This document shows positions 55,914 to 63,977 of a DNA stretch of 64,000 nucleotides, in pieces. The notes under the pieces are model-generated. The model saw only the letters and a program-made list of their open reading frames with translations, was not told the DNA's origin and did not search any database. Location: positions 582,310-646,309 of the forward strand of contig NZ_JMLV01000001.1 in NCBI RefSeq assembly GCF_000686045.1. The letters are read 5' to 3'. The first letter of the stretch is position 1; each line of letters opens with the position of its first letter. The position numbers and the translations under genes are program-made. The DNA is from Fodinicurvata fenggangensis DSM 21160 (GTDB lineage: Bacteria > Pseudomonadota > Alphaproteobacteria > Kiloniellales > DSM-21159).

Positions 55914-56660
55914 TTATTCGCCAATGACCGGCATGTCCTGCCGCTCGGCCATGCGAACGGTAATCTGCTGGGCGCGGTCGGGGCGCATCTCGGCCAGGAT
56001 GGGTGCGGTGATGCGTTCCTTCATGCGGGTCACCACCGCCAGCAGGACCTCCATGTCCAGCTGCTCGAAGATACGCGCGGCATCCTTGGGCTTCATTTTC
56101 TCATAGATGGCAACCAGGTTATCCAGCTTCTGCTGTTCCTCGTCGTCATGCTGGCCCAGCAGCGCTTCCACCTTGCCCTGCATCTCCTCCAAGTGCGCGA
56201 TCTTCTCCTCCACACGCGTTTCCGCGGCCTTCAGAAGCGCTTCCTTCTCCTCCAGGGTCTTTTCACGCTGATCCAGTTCCTGTCGACGGCCGGCCAGCGA
56301 CTGCAGCAGTTCGATCTCGGTCTCCGTCATGGAAAAGGGATCAACCTCCGTCAGGTCCTTGGCCGCGTCGGAAGCCTGTTCTTCCCCGGTGACATCCACG
56401 TCTGCGGCATCCGCCAACAGGGCGTCGGCAGCGCCCTCCCCCTCGGTTTCAGCCTGGGGCGCGCCCGCCTCATCGGCGTCAGCTTCTTCTTGCCCGGCCT
56501 GTGCCGGCTGCTCTTCCTGGGCCGCAACTTCCACGCCCTGCCAGACATCGAACACCCGGAAGCCAAGGGTAAGGGAAGCCAGGAATATCACCAGCGGCAA
56601 CAACCGTAGGCGTGGCGCACGCTTGAGCTGGACGCTGCTGTCGTTCTGCGCTGTCGTCAT
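55914..56660 (-). CDS. motE: MotE-type flagellar chaperone protein
   Basis: A 248-residue protein with one membrane helix (LRLLPLVIFLASLTLGFRVF), an acidic low-complexity stretch (about 48-100), a coiled coil (ELLQSLAGRRQELDQREKTLEEKEALLKAAETRVEEKI), and a C-terminal MgtE-N-like helical region (YEKMKPKDAARIFEQLDMEVLLAVVTRMKE). This matches MotE, which in rhizobia helps fold or stabilise the periplasmic motility protein MotC. It overlaps the DUF6468 gene by four bases. Confidence 0.83.
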   Translation of the reverse strand: MTTAQNDSSVQLKRAPRLRLLPLVIFLASLTLGFRVFDVWQGVEVAAQEEQPAQAGQEEADADEAGAPQAETEGEGAADALLADAADVDVTGEEQASDAAKDLTEVDPFSMTETEIELLQSLAGRRQELDQREKTLEEKEALLKAAETRVEEKIAHLEEMQGKVEALLGQHDDEEQQKLDNLVAIYEKMKPKDAARIFEQLDMEVLLAVVTRMKERITAPILAEMRPDRAQQITVRMAERQDMPVIGE

Positions 56661-57169
56661 CGTATACCATCCAAAGTCTTGAGCAGTTCACGCGCCTCCG
56701 GGGAAACGGAATCCGACGCCTTGCGCGTCTCATTCTGGTCCTGCGCAGTCCCGCCCGTTGCCTTGCGCTCCTTGGGCGCGGCCTTGCGGCCGGAGGACGG
56801 CTTTTCCGCAGCTTGAGGCGTAGCGGCAAGTCCCTTCGAGACGGAATTTTCCAGGCGGTCGGCAACCGAGGTTCCCTTCTCCACCAGGAAAACCAGATCG
56901 TCGGCAAGGCTGCGTGCTTCCGAGGCGCGCCCCTCGACGGCGCTGACCTGCTTTTCCAGGTCACTGCCCAGGGTCTGCGAGCGGGACTGCAGGCTGGCAA
57001 TGCCCTTCTCGGCATCCTGGGTGGCCTGGGCGAATTCGCCCACCATGCCCTGCATTTCCTCGCGCAGATTGCGGAACTGGTTGAGCTTCCGGTTCAGCAT
57101 GATGGCGTAACCAATTGTCACCAGTAGCAAGATGGCCAACAGGCCATCGATCATAAGTTCTATGGCCAT
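56657..57169 (-). CDS. DUF6468 flagellar-cluster membrane protein
   Basis: A 170-residue protein with one N-terminal helix (MIDGLLAILLLVTIGYAIML), then NRKLNQFRNLREEMQGMVGEFAQATQDAEKGI and a coiled-coil, Lys/Ala-rich tail. It belongs to the DUF6468 group, found next to fliM in alphaproteobacteria; its role is unknown. ATG 57169 overlaps the fliM stop by one base (TGATG) behind GGGGGAG. The longer open frame is the end of fliM read in another frame. Confidence 0.83.
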   Translation of the reverse strand: MAIELMIDGLLAILLLVTIGYAIMLNRKLNQFRNLREEMQGMVGEFAQATQDAEKGIASLQSRSQTLGSDLEKQVSAVEGRASEARSLADDLVFLVEKGTSVADRLENSVSKGLAATPQAAEKPSSGRKAAPKERKATGGTAQDQNETRKASDSVSPEARELLKTLDGIR

Positions 57170-58269
57170 CACTCGATCTCCCCCGGGCCGCGGATCAGCT
57201 TGTCCGATATTCTCGCGGCGATATAGCCGTTGCGGCGCCCCATCTGTCCCTTGAACATGTCGACATCCCCGCAACGCAGGGTGACCTTGGAATTGGGTGT
57301 CTTGTTGAGAGGGATCTGGTCGCCGACCTTCAGGTTCAGGATGTCATTGAGGGGCATTTCCATCTGCTCAAGCACGGCATCGATTGCCACCTCGGTATGC
57401 CAGAGCTCGCTGCTCAGGTGAGTTTCCCAGATGGAGTCCCGACCGAACTTCTCGCCCATGAACATCTGCAGCAGCAGTTCGCGGACCGGCTCCAGCGTGG
57501 CATAGGGCAGGACAAGCTCGACGCGGCCGCCGCGATCCTCCATGTCGATGCGAAGGCGCGTATTGATCGCCGCATTGGCATTGCGCGCAATGGCGGCAAA
57601 GCGCGGATTGGTCTCAAGACGCTCGAAGCGGAAGGTGACCGGAGACAAAGGGTCGAAGGCCGCCGACAAATCCATCAGGATCACGTTCATCAGCCGCGTG
57701 ATCAGATTGCGCTCGATGGTCGTGTAGGGGCGCCCCTCGATCCGCATGGCCGCGGTCCCCCGCCGCCCGCCCAGAAGGACGTCCACGATGGAATAGATCA
57801 GGTTGCTGTCGACGATCATCAGGCCGTAGTTGTCCCATTCCTCGGCCTTGAAGACTGCCAGCATGGCCGGCAGCGGAATGGAGTTCAGGTAGTCGCCGAA
57901 ACGCTGCGAGCTGATGTTGTCCAGGCTGACCTCGACATTGTCCGAGGTGAAGTTGCGCAAGGATGTGGACATCATGCGCACCAGGCGGTCGAAGACCACC
58001 TCCAGCATGGGCAGGCGCTCATAGGACACGCGCGTGGAATTGACGATGGCATTGATGCCCTCGTTGTCACCTCCGGCACCGTCTTCGTCGAAACCCAGCA
58101 GGCTGTCGATCTCGCTCTGGTCCAGCACCCGCTCGGAGGAACCGCCCATGTCATCGGACTCGTCCATGTCGTCCGAGTCCGCCATGGCCTCCCATTCGGC
58201 CATCAGGGCATCGTAGTCCTCGTCGGTCTCGGCGTCGGGGGTCTCCGTGTTTTCGGTCATGTCGCTCAT
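57169..58269 (-). CDS. fliM: Flagellar motor switch protein FliM
   Basis: FliM forms the C ring and binds CheY-P to set the direction of rotation. The 366-residue protein has an acidic N-terminal region with the CheY-binding-like motif SEIDSLLGFDEDG near 51-63, the middle domain (RMMSTSLRNFTSDNVEVSLDNI, GGRRGTAAMRIEGRPYTTIERNLITRLM) and the C-terminal SpoA domain ending MGRRNGYIAARISDKLI. fliN is not adjacent. Confidence 0.96.
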   Translation of the reverse strand: MSDMTENTETPDAETDEDYDALMAEWEAMADSDDMDESDDMGGSSERVLDQSEIDSLLGFDEDGAGGDNEGINAIVNSTRVSYERLPMLEVVFDRLVRMMSTSLRNFTSDNVEVSLDNISSQRFGDYLNSIPLPAMLAVFKAEEWDNYGLMIVDSNLIYSIVDVLLGGRRGTAAMRIEGRPYTTIERNLITRLMNVILMDLSAAFDPLSPVTFRFERLETNPRFAAIARNANAAINTRLRIDMEDRGGRVELVLPYATLEPVRELLLQMFMGEKFGRDSIWETHLSSELWHTEVAIDAVLEQMEMPLNDILNLKVGDQIPLNKTPNSKVTLRCGDVDMFKGQMGRRNGYIAARISDKLIRGPGEIE

Positions 58270-58293
58270 TGGACTGCCACCGCTTCCGGTTCG

Positions 58294-58815
58294 TTACTGG
58301 ACCAAGATCTGGCGGAAGAGAACGTCCGTGATTTCAGGTTCTTCCACCGTGGTGTTGGCACGCATCAGCAGCTCTTCGCGCAGGCGCTGCATGCCTGAGG
58401 AGCCCTCAAGGTCATCGACCCGCAGCTCCCTCAGATAGACCTGGAAGCTGTCGATGATCCGCGGCTGCACCTTTTCCAGTTCCGCCAGGCCCGCCGGATT
58501 CTTCAGTTCCAGGGAGATCGAAAGCTTCAGGTAGTTGGAGCCGTTGCCACTGGAATTGAGGTTCACCAGCATGTCGGGAAGCTCATAGAAAACCTCGACC
58601 TCTTCGACCTGCGCACCTTCCTTCTCGCCCGCTTCGACGGACACCAGCAACTTGTCCAGCATTCCGGTGAAATACATCGCGGCGGCAGCCCCACCCAGGA
58701 TCAGCAGGGGAAGAAGGATGAAGAGAACGAGCTTCTTTCCGCTCATCCCGGATTTCCGGGGCAGAACCTCGACTTCCTGGTCCCCATCGTCCGGATTTGC
58801 TACTGCATCGGCCAT
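58294..58815 (-). CDS. fliL: Flagellar basal-body associated protein FliL
   Basis: A 173-residue protein with one membrane helix (KLVLFILLPLLILGGAAAAMYF) and a periplasmic FliL domain (FYELPDMLVNLNSSGNGSNYLKLSISLELKN). FliL surrounds the stator and supports torque. It is the first gene of the block fliL to the TPR protein, and a sigma-54-type promoter lies directly upstream. Confidence 0.95.
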   Translation of the reverse strand: MADAVANPDDGDQEVEVLPRKSGMSGKKLVLFILLPLLILGGAAAAMYFTGMLDKLLVSVEAGEKEGAQVEEVEVFYELPDMLVNLNSSGNGSNYLKLSISLELKNPAGLAELEKVQPRIIDSFQVYLRELRVDDLEGSSGMQRLREELLMRANTTVEEPEITDVLFRQILVQ

Positions 58816-58841
58816 TCTGGTCGCTTTCCAACTTCATTCTG

Positions 58842-58862
58842 TTTGCAAGGGCTCGCCCAAGT
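58842..58862 (-). promoter_or_regulatory. Sigma-54-type promoter of the fliL operon
   Basis: Read on minus: TTGG, eight bases, TTGCA. The invariant GG (58857-58858) and GC (58845-58846) are ten bases apart. The CACG after GG is replaced by GCGA. The expected transcript start is about 18 bases before the fliL ATG. Confidence 0.68.
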
Positions 58863-59045
58863 TAACGGACGATGGTTAACAAGTCGTTTCCCCCACAGAG
58901 GAAGTTGGGAAACAGGGCAATCGACCCTGATAAGAAGTTCGGGTGCGGCAGCTTTTGCCCGCCCGGCGCAAGGATTGCCGTCACACCCAATCGGCAGCAC
59001 CACGACCAGCCACCCCAGTCTACTGTTTTTCTTCGGATTTTTGAG

Positions 59046-59062
59046 TTGGCACGCTTCCTGCT
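59046..59062 (+). promoter_or_regulatory. Sigma-54-type promoter of the flgF operon
   Basis: TTGGCACG, four bases, CTGCT: only one mismatch to the YTGGCACG-N4-TTGCW consensus. GG is at 59048-59049 and GC at 59060-59061, ten bases apart. The expected transcript start is about 50 bases before the flgF ATG. Confidence 0.83.
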
Positions 59063-59121
59063 TCTGTCCTGGCGCAAGAAGCTCGCAAAAGAGCTCGGCA
59101 CATGAAAAGGACAGACGAACC

Positions 59122-59889
59122 ATGGAAAGCCCAAGTTACATAGCCCTGTCACGCATGACCGGCCTGCGCCGGGAAATGGATGTCGTGACCAACAACCTGG
59201 CAAACATGAACACGCCCGGTTTCCAGCGGGAATCGATGATGTTCGCGGAATACCTGGCCGACACGAAGGACATGCGTGCGGGCATCTTCCGCAAGATCAG
59301 CATGGTCCAGGACCTGGCCAGCGTCCGCGACTTGAGCGAGGGACCGATGGTCAACACGGACAATCCGCTGGACATCGCGATATCCGGCAACGGCTACTTC
59401 ACGATCGAGACCGAGGACGGCCCGCGCTATACCCGCAAGGGCAATTTCACGCTGGACAACAACGGCCAAATCGTGACTGCCGCAGGCGATCCGCTGCTGG
59501 GTGCAGACGGCGCCCCGATTGTCCTGCCGCCAGAGGCCTCGGACATCGTGATCAACAAGGACGGCACCATCGCCGTACGCGATCCGGCGGACCCAATGGC
59601 CGAGAATCCCATCGGCCAGGTTGGCGTCGTGCAGTTCGAGGAAGAATACGAGCTGAAGCGCGAGGCCGGCAGCCTGCTGAATGCCGAAGACCAGGATCCG
59701 GTCGAGGCCGAGGACGTCTCCGTTCTGCAGGGCATGCTGGAGGGCTCGAACGTCCAGGGCGTGGTCGAGATGACCCGCATGATCGAAACCCAGAGAAGTT
59801 ATCAGTCCGTCAAGAACATGATGGACAAGGAGGACGAGCGCCAGCGCCAGGCAATTCAGATCCTCGGATCCTTCGGAGGCCAGGCATGA
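59122..59889 (+). CDS. flgF: Flagellar basal-body rod protein FlgF
   Basis: Proximal rod protein, 255 residues. The N-terminal axial motif SRMTGLRREMDVVTNNLANMNTPGFQRE and the C-terminal MLEGSNVQGVVEMTRMIETQRSYQSVKNMM are present. ATG 59122 starts the conserved part; the frame is open further upstream across the promoter. It leads flgF-flgG-flgA-flgH. Confidence 0.96.
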   Translation: MESPSYIALSRMTGLRREMDVVTNNLANMNTPGFQRESMMFAEYLADTKDMRAGIFRKISMVQDLASVRDLSEGPMVNTDNPLDIAISGNGYFTIETEDGPRYTRKGNFTLDNNGQIVTAAGDPLLGADGAPIVLPPEASDIVINKDGTIAVRDPADPMAENPIGQVGVVQFEEEYELKREAGSLLNAEDQDPVEAEDVSVLQGMLEGSNVQGVVEMTRMIETQRSYQSVKNMMDKEDERQRQAIQILGSFGGQA

Positions 59890-59953
59890 CCCTGGGCAAG
59901 ATTGTCCCTCTCACCATGATTGTCCTGCACACCACAGGAAAGGATTTCTGACC

Positions 59954-60739
59954 ATGCGCTCTCTCAGCATCGGCGCAACCGGCATGCTTGCGCAGCAGAC
60001 GAATGTCGACGTCATCTCCAACAACATCGCCAACATGAACACCACCGGATTCAAGCGTGGCCGGGCCGAGTTCAACGACCTGCTCTACCAGGACCTGCGC
60101 CGCGTGGGCTCCGCCTCGTCCGATACCGGCACGATCGTGCCGTCGGGCGTGCAGATCGGCCTGGGCGTACGCACGGCCGCCGTCTATCGCATTCACGAAC
60201 AGGGCAACCTGGAAATCACGGACAACAGCCTGGACCTGGCGGTGAACGGACGCGGATACTTCCAGGTTGAGCAGCCCAACGGAGAAACGGCCTACACCCG
60301 GGCCGGTTCCTTCCAGCTCAGCCCCGACGGCGACATCGTCACGCCGGACGGTTTCATGGTGGAGCCGGGAATCAACATCCCTGCGGAATCCACGGCCATC
60401 TCCATCAACGAGAATGGCGAGGTCTGGGTCAAGCTGGACGGCCAGGTCGCACCCCAGCAGGTGGGTCAGCTGGAACTGGCTGTCTTCCCCAATGACGCGG
60501 GCCTGGAAGCCATGGGCCAGAACCTCTTTGTGGAAACCCCAGCTTCCGGTGCCCCCCAGGTGGCCGCTCCGGGCGAAGAGGGCTTCGGCTCCATGGTGCA
60601 GGGTGCTCTTGAAACCTCGAACGTGGATGCGGTGCAGGAGATCACGAACCTGATCACTGCCCAGCGTGCCTACGAGATGAATTCCAAGAGCATCCAGGCG
60701 TCCGACGAGATGCTGCGCAGCGTCACCCAGCTGCGTTAG
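59954..60739 (+). CDS. flgG: Flagellar distal rod protein FlgG
   Basis: Distal rod protein, 261 residues. It opens MRSLSIGATGMLAQQTNVDVISNNIANMNTTGFKRGRAEFNDLLYQ and closes with the family block ETSNVDAVQEITNLITAQRAYEMNSKSIQASDEML. A 64-base gap separates it from flgF, with AGGAAAGG before the start. Confidence 0.97.
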   Translation: MRSLSIGATGMLAQQTNVDVISNNIANMNTTGFKRGRAEFNDLLYQDLRRVGSASSDTGTIVPSGVQIGLGVRTAAVYRIHEQGNLEITDNSLDLAVNGRGYFQVEQPNGETAYTRAGSFQLSPDGDIVTPDGFMVEPGINIPAESTAISINENGEVWVKLDGQVAPQQVGQLELAVFPNDAGLEAMGQNLFVETPASGAPQVAAPGEEGFGSMVQGALETSNVDAVQEITNLITAQRAYEMNSKSIQASDEMLRSVTQLR

Positions 60740-60756
60740 GCGGAAAGGATCGCATC

Positions 60757-61752
60757 ATGAAAAGCACACTGATGAAAACCCTGCTGACGGCCGGCTTCCT
60801 GTCCGCCGCCAGCCTCTCCCCCGCCCTGCCCACCCCGGCACTGGCAGATTCTGCCCAGGCGACCGAGCAGATCATCTCGCTCAACCGCTCCATTGTGGTC
60901 GAGGAAGAATTCGTCCGCCTGGGTCATATCTTCAGTGGTCTGGAGGCACAGGCAGACACCCCCATTGGCCGCGCGCCCAAGGCGGGCACCAGGGTCCAGC
61001 TCGAGGCGCGCTGGCTGGCAACGCTGGCCCGCAACTACGGGGTGGACTGGTCTCCCAGCTCGCACCTGGAATATGCCGAGGTCGAGCGTGCCAGCATCCG
61101 GCTGGAACGCGGCGAACTGCTCGCCATGATCGAGGCGGCCTTTCAGGACCGCGGTGAGGAGGGCGAATTGGAGATCTCCCTGGAAGAACCCCAGGATACT
61201 CTTCATATCCCCCGGGTCGACGGCGCCGAAGCCGGCATCGTTGGTCTGGAGCGCAGTGAAGAGAGCAATCGCTTCGCAGCGCGCCTGGTCTATCCCGACA
61301 ATGGTTCGCCCCTGGTACGCCTGGAGCTTCGCGGGCGCGCCTACGAACTGGTCGAGGTGCCGGTGGTGAACAAGCGGGTCAGCCGGAACGACATCATCGC
61401 GGAAAGCGATATCGTCTGGGAATCCCGCCGGATCGATCGGCTGCACAGGGACACGGTAACCGATGCCCAGCGCATGATCGGCAAGAGCCCGCGCCGCACC
61501 CTGCGTGCCGGTTCGAGCCTGCGGGGCAATGACCTGGCTGAACCGATCCTGGTGGCAAAGAACAGCGGTGTCACCATCCGTTACCGCAACGCCAACATGC
61601 ACCTGACCGTTTCGGGCCGTGCGTTGGAGGAAGGGACCGATGGCGCTGTCATCCGCGTGATGAACACCAAGTCGAACCAGGTCATCGAAGCCGTCGTCGA
61701 GGATACGGGCCTGGTGTCCGTTGGCGGTCACAACACGGCCATGCTGAACTGA
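60757..61752 (+). CDS. flgA: P-ring assembly chaperone FlgA
   Basis: FlgA is a periplasmic chaperone needed for P-ring formation. The 331-residue protein has a signal peptide (LLTAGFLSAASLSPALPTPALA), an N-terminal part (VEEEFVRLGHIFSG), and the C-terminal SAF domain with NKRVSRNDIIAESDIVWESRRIDRL, SPRRTLRAGSSLRGNDLAEPILVAKNSGVTI. It is longer than the enterobacterial protein, as usual in alphaproteobacteria. Confidence 0.94.
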   Translation: MKSTLMKTLLTAGFLSAASLSPALPTPALADSAQATEQIISLNRSIVVEEEFVRLGHIFSGLEAQADTPIGRAPKAGTRVQLEARWLATLARNYGVDWSPSSHLEYAEVERASIRLERGELLAMIEAAFQDRGEEGELEISLEEPQDTLHIPRVDGAEAGIVGLERSEESNRFAARLVYPDNGSPLVRLELRGRAYELVEVPVVNKRVSRNDIIAESDIVWESRRIDRLHRDTVTDAQRMIGKSPRRTLRAGSSLRGNDLAEPILVAKNSGVTIRYRNANMHLTVSGRALEEGTDGAVIRVMNTKSNQVIEAVVEDTGLVSVGGHNTAMLN

Positions 61753-61773
61753 GCGGCCAAAGGAACAGAGATC

Positions 61774-62553
61774 ATGACAGAGATCAGGAACACCCACTTC
61801 ACCCGCCTCGCCGGCAAGCTGGCGCTCGCAACCCTCCTGGGCCTGGCCCTGGCCGGCTGCAATGCAGGCGAACGTCTCTCGCGCATCGGCAAGGCTCCGG
61901 ACATGAGCGAACTGGACCTGCCCGTGGACCCCAAGGCAACCCAGCAGGCTGCTCTTTCGGATCCGCGGGCCCAGGACATGAACCAGCCACAGAATGCCAA
62001 TTCCCTGTGGAAGAGCGGCGGCCGCACCTTCTTCGATGACCAGCGGGCCAGCGAAAAGGGCGACATCATCACCGTCGTCATCCAGATGAACGACTCGGCC
62101 GAGATGAACAACACCACGAACCGCAGCCGCAACAGCGACGAGAATTCATCCCTGAATTCCTTCCTGGGCTATGAAACCCGTTTGCGGAACGTCCTTCCCA
62201 ATGCCGTGGATCCAGGCAACCTCGTCTCGGCGGGCAGTACCTCGGATGCCGGCGGTACGGGAAACATCGCACGCGATGAAGAGATTGACCTGCGCATCGC
62301 GGCGTTGGTGACCGACGTTCTGCCCAACGGCAACCTGGTGATCGCCGGTCGTCAGGAAACACGAGTGAACTTCGAACTGCGTGAGCTTCAGATCGCCGGA
62401 ATCATCCGCCCTGCGGACATCTCCAACCTGAACGAGATCAACTACGACAAGATCGCCGAGGCGCGCGTGTCCTATGGCGGCCGCGGAGAACTCTCCGACG
62501 TGCAGCAGCCACGCTACGGCCAGCAGGTCTTCGACATCATCTGGCCCTTCTAA
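61774..62553 (+). CDS. flgH: Flagellar L-ring protein FlgH
   Basis: Outer membrane L-ring lipoprotein, 259 residues. The lipobox LALAGC puts the acylated cysteine at residue 29. Family blocks are SLWKSGGRTFFDDQRASEKGDIITVVI, AALVTDVLPNGNLVIAGRQE and YGGRGELSDVQQPRYGQQVFDIIWPF. It ends the flgF operon; a strong terminator follows. Confidence 0.97.
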   Translation: MTEIRNTHFTRLAGKLALATLLGLALAGCNAGERLSRIGKAPDMSELDLPVDPKATQQAALSDPRAQDMNQPQNANSLWKSGGRTFFDDQRASEKGDIITVVIQMNDSAEMNNTTNRSRNSDENSSLNSFLGYETRLRNVLPNAVDPGNLVSAGSTSDAGGTGNIARDEEIDLRIAALVTDVLPNGNLVIAGRQETRVNFELRELQIAGIIRPADISNLNEINYDKIAEARVSYGGRGELSDVQQPRYGQQVFDIIWPF

Positions 62554-62605
62554 GCGCCAGCCACCCAACCCTTCCAGGCGTCTGTCCCGAGCTTGGAAAA
62601 CTTCA

Positions 62606-62635
62606 GGGCCGGTTCGAAAGAACCGGCCCTTTTTT
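62606..62635 (+). terminator. Intrinsic terminator of the flgF-flgH operon
   Basis: Perfect stem GGGCCGGTTC (62606-62615) with GAACCGGCCC (62620-62629), GAAA tetraloop, then TTTTTT. Confidence 0.97.
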
Positions 62636-62658
62636 CTGAGGAGCGAGTCCCTTTAAGA

Positions 62659-62834
62659 CGCCGCCTTGCGGCGACTGCTCAGTCTGATAAGGGCACGTCT
62701 CGCAAGCCTGTCCTGAGTTTATCGAAGAGGGGTCTTATGCGCCGACGTCGGTCATTTGCAACTTTTTCAGGCTCAACCGTTTCTACCAAGGCACTTCGAG
62801 GGGCTGCTACGCAGCCCACCTCAGTGTGAGGTGG
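62659..62834. repeat. Cluster of palindromic (REP-like) repeats
   Basis: Four short perfect palindromes in under 180 bases: CGCCGC/GCGGCG (62659-62673, loop CTT), CCGACGTCGG (62742-62751), GGGCTGC/GCAGCCC (62801-62817, loop TAC) and CCACCTCA/TGAGGTGG (62816-62834, loop GTG). The last two overlap by two bases and exclude each other. Between them (62706-62727) is CCTGTCCTGAG...ATCGAAG, close to a dispersed intergenic repeat seen in many proteobacterial genomes. Confidence 0.55.
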
Positions 62835-62879
62835 TTTAGTGAGTTGAAATTAAATAAAAAACCTCGTCCTTGTCTGTCG

Positions 62880-63041
62880 GCGATTTGTTATCAGGATAGG
62901 GGGCGGGTCGGAGATCGCTCTCGTCCTCGAACCTGAAGTTCGTACCTCAGCAAGGATCCCGACCCGCCTGATCAAAAGTGAACCCGAACGGTTGCCAGAG
63001 CCCGGCCTTGCACCGGAGCTCCCATCGACAAGGAAGGGTCC
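62880..63041 (+). ncRNA. Candidate bridge RNA region of the IS110 element
   Basis: IS110-group elements encode a structured guide (bridge) RNA in the non-coding left end, upstream of the recombinase gene. This stretch has the right place and size and a strong inverted repeat (62902-62911 with 62959-62968) that could form a stem. I could not derive the target- and donor-binding loops by hand, so this is a positional inference. Confidence 0.35.
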
Positions 63042-63977
63042 GTGATCATGATAGCAACATCCATCGCCGGAATCGATATCGCCAAGCATCACCTGGATGT
63101 CCATCTCCTGCCGAGCGGCAAGCGGCGGCGCTTTCCTGCGAACAAGCTGCCCCAGTTGGTGGCCTGGCTGCAGCAGTGCGCGGTGGAGCTGGCCGTGGCC
63201 GAGGCTACGGGCGGTTTCGAGGTTGAGTTGATCGAGGCCTGCCAGGATGCCGGCCTGGCGCTGGCCGTGGCCAATCCTCGCCATATCCGCCATTTTGCCC
63301 GCGGCATGGGCCTGTTGGCCAAAACCGACCGCCTGGATGCACGGGTGCTCGCGCTCTATGGCGAGCGCGTGCAGCCGCAGCCAACAGCGCCACTGTCGGC
63401 TGACCGGCGGCGCCTGGTCGCCCTGCTGCGCCGGCGGCGCCAGCTGACGGCCATGCGGACGGCCGAACAGCAGCGCTGGCACCAGGAGCGTGAGGCCGAC
63501 CTGAAGGAGGAGCTGGAGCAGACCATTGCCCAGCTGACCGCCCGGGTCCGCACGCTTGAGGCCCACATCACCCGGCATATCCGGCAGAGCCCTGAGCTTG
63601 CTGCCGACGCTCAACGCCTCAGCAGTATTCCCGGGATCGGCCCGGTGCTGACGGCCACGCTGCTGGCCGGCATGCCCGAGTTGGGCCAGGCCTCGCGCCG
63701 CCAGGTCGCCACCCTGGCTGGTTTGGCTCCCCATGCCTGGGACACCGGCACCCTGCGCGGCCAGCGCCGCATCTGGGGCGGGCGGCAGATTGTGCGCAAC
63801 GCGCTCTACATGGGGGCTGTGGCCGCCGTTCGAGGCGACAACGCCATGCGGCGGCGCTACCTCAGGCTCAAGGAGAACGGAAAGTCCGGCAAGGCCGCCC
63901 TGGTCGCCGTCATGCGCCATATGGTGATCGTCGCAAACGCCATGCTCCGGGATGGAACCAACTATCAGCCAGTGTGA
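63042..63977 (+). CDS. IS110-family transposase (DEDD recombinase)
   Basis: A 311-residue transposase. The RuvC-like DEDD set is visible: Asp12 (AGIDIAKHHLDVHL), Glu54 (AVAEATGGFE), Asp96 and Asp99 (AKTDRLDARVLALYG). A coiled coil follows (about 140-180), then the Transposase_20 domain with SIPGIGPVLTATLLAGMPELG and LAGLAPHAWDTGTLRGQRRIWGG. In typical members the last motif has Ser before the Gly (SG); here it is Thr235-Gly236. GTG 63042 and ATG 63048 share one ribosome binding site (AGGAAGG at 63031). Confidence 0.9.
   Translation: MIMIATSIAGIDIAKHHLDVHLLPSGKRRRFPANKLPQLVAWLQQCAVELAVAEATGGFEVELIEACQDAGLALAVANPRHIRHFARGMGLLAKTDRLDARVLALYGERVQPQPTAPLSADRRRLVALLRRRRQLTAMRTAEQQRWHQEREADLKEELEQTIAQLTARVRTLEAHITRHIRQSPELAADAQRLSSIPGIGPVLTATLLAGMPELGQASRRQVATLAGLAPHAWDTGTLRGQRRIWGGRQIVRNALYMGAVAAVRGDNAMRRRYLRLKENGKSGKAALVAVMRHMVIVANAMLRDGTNYQPV

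Larger units (their letters stand above)
58816..59121. other. Divergent flagellar promoter region
   Basis: A 306-base gap between fliL (minus) and flgF (plus). It contains a sigma-54-type promoter for each direction, described separately. The centre between them (about 58870-59035) shows no gene or clear hairpin; it is the expected place for an enhancer-binding protein of the FlbD/FlrC kind, but I cannot point to a specific site. Confidence 0.6.
62554..63041. other. Intergenic region: terminator, palindromic repeats, IS110 left end
   Basis: A 488-base stretch without a gene. In order it holds the flgH terminator, a cluster of short palindromes (62659-62834), an AT-rich stretch (about 62835-62870), and the probable non-coding left end of the IS110-family element. 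Confidence 0.6.
62850..63977 (+). mobile_element. IS110-family insertion sequence
   Basis: A non-coding left end of roughly 190 bases followed by the transposase gene, the layout of the IS110 subgroup. An inverted repeat GGCGGGTCGG (62902-62911) / CCGACCCGCC (62959-62968) lies in the left end. IS110 elements lack clear terminal repeats, so both borders are estimates and the right end may lie past base 64000. Confidence 0.65.

Noticed and set aside
57397..58398. Plus-strand open frame opposite fliM
   Set aside because: Antisense shadow; His/Gln-rich translation without a domain.
60736..61797. Minus-strand open frame opposite flgA
   Set aside because: Antisense shadow of flgA, which has signal peptide and SAF domain on plus.
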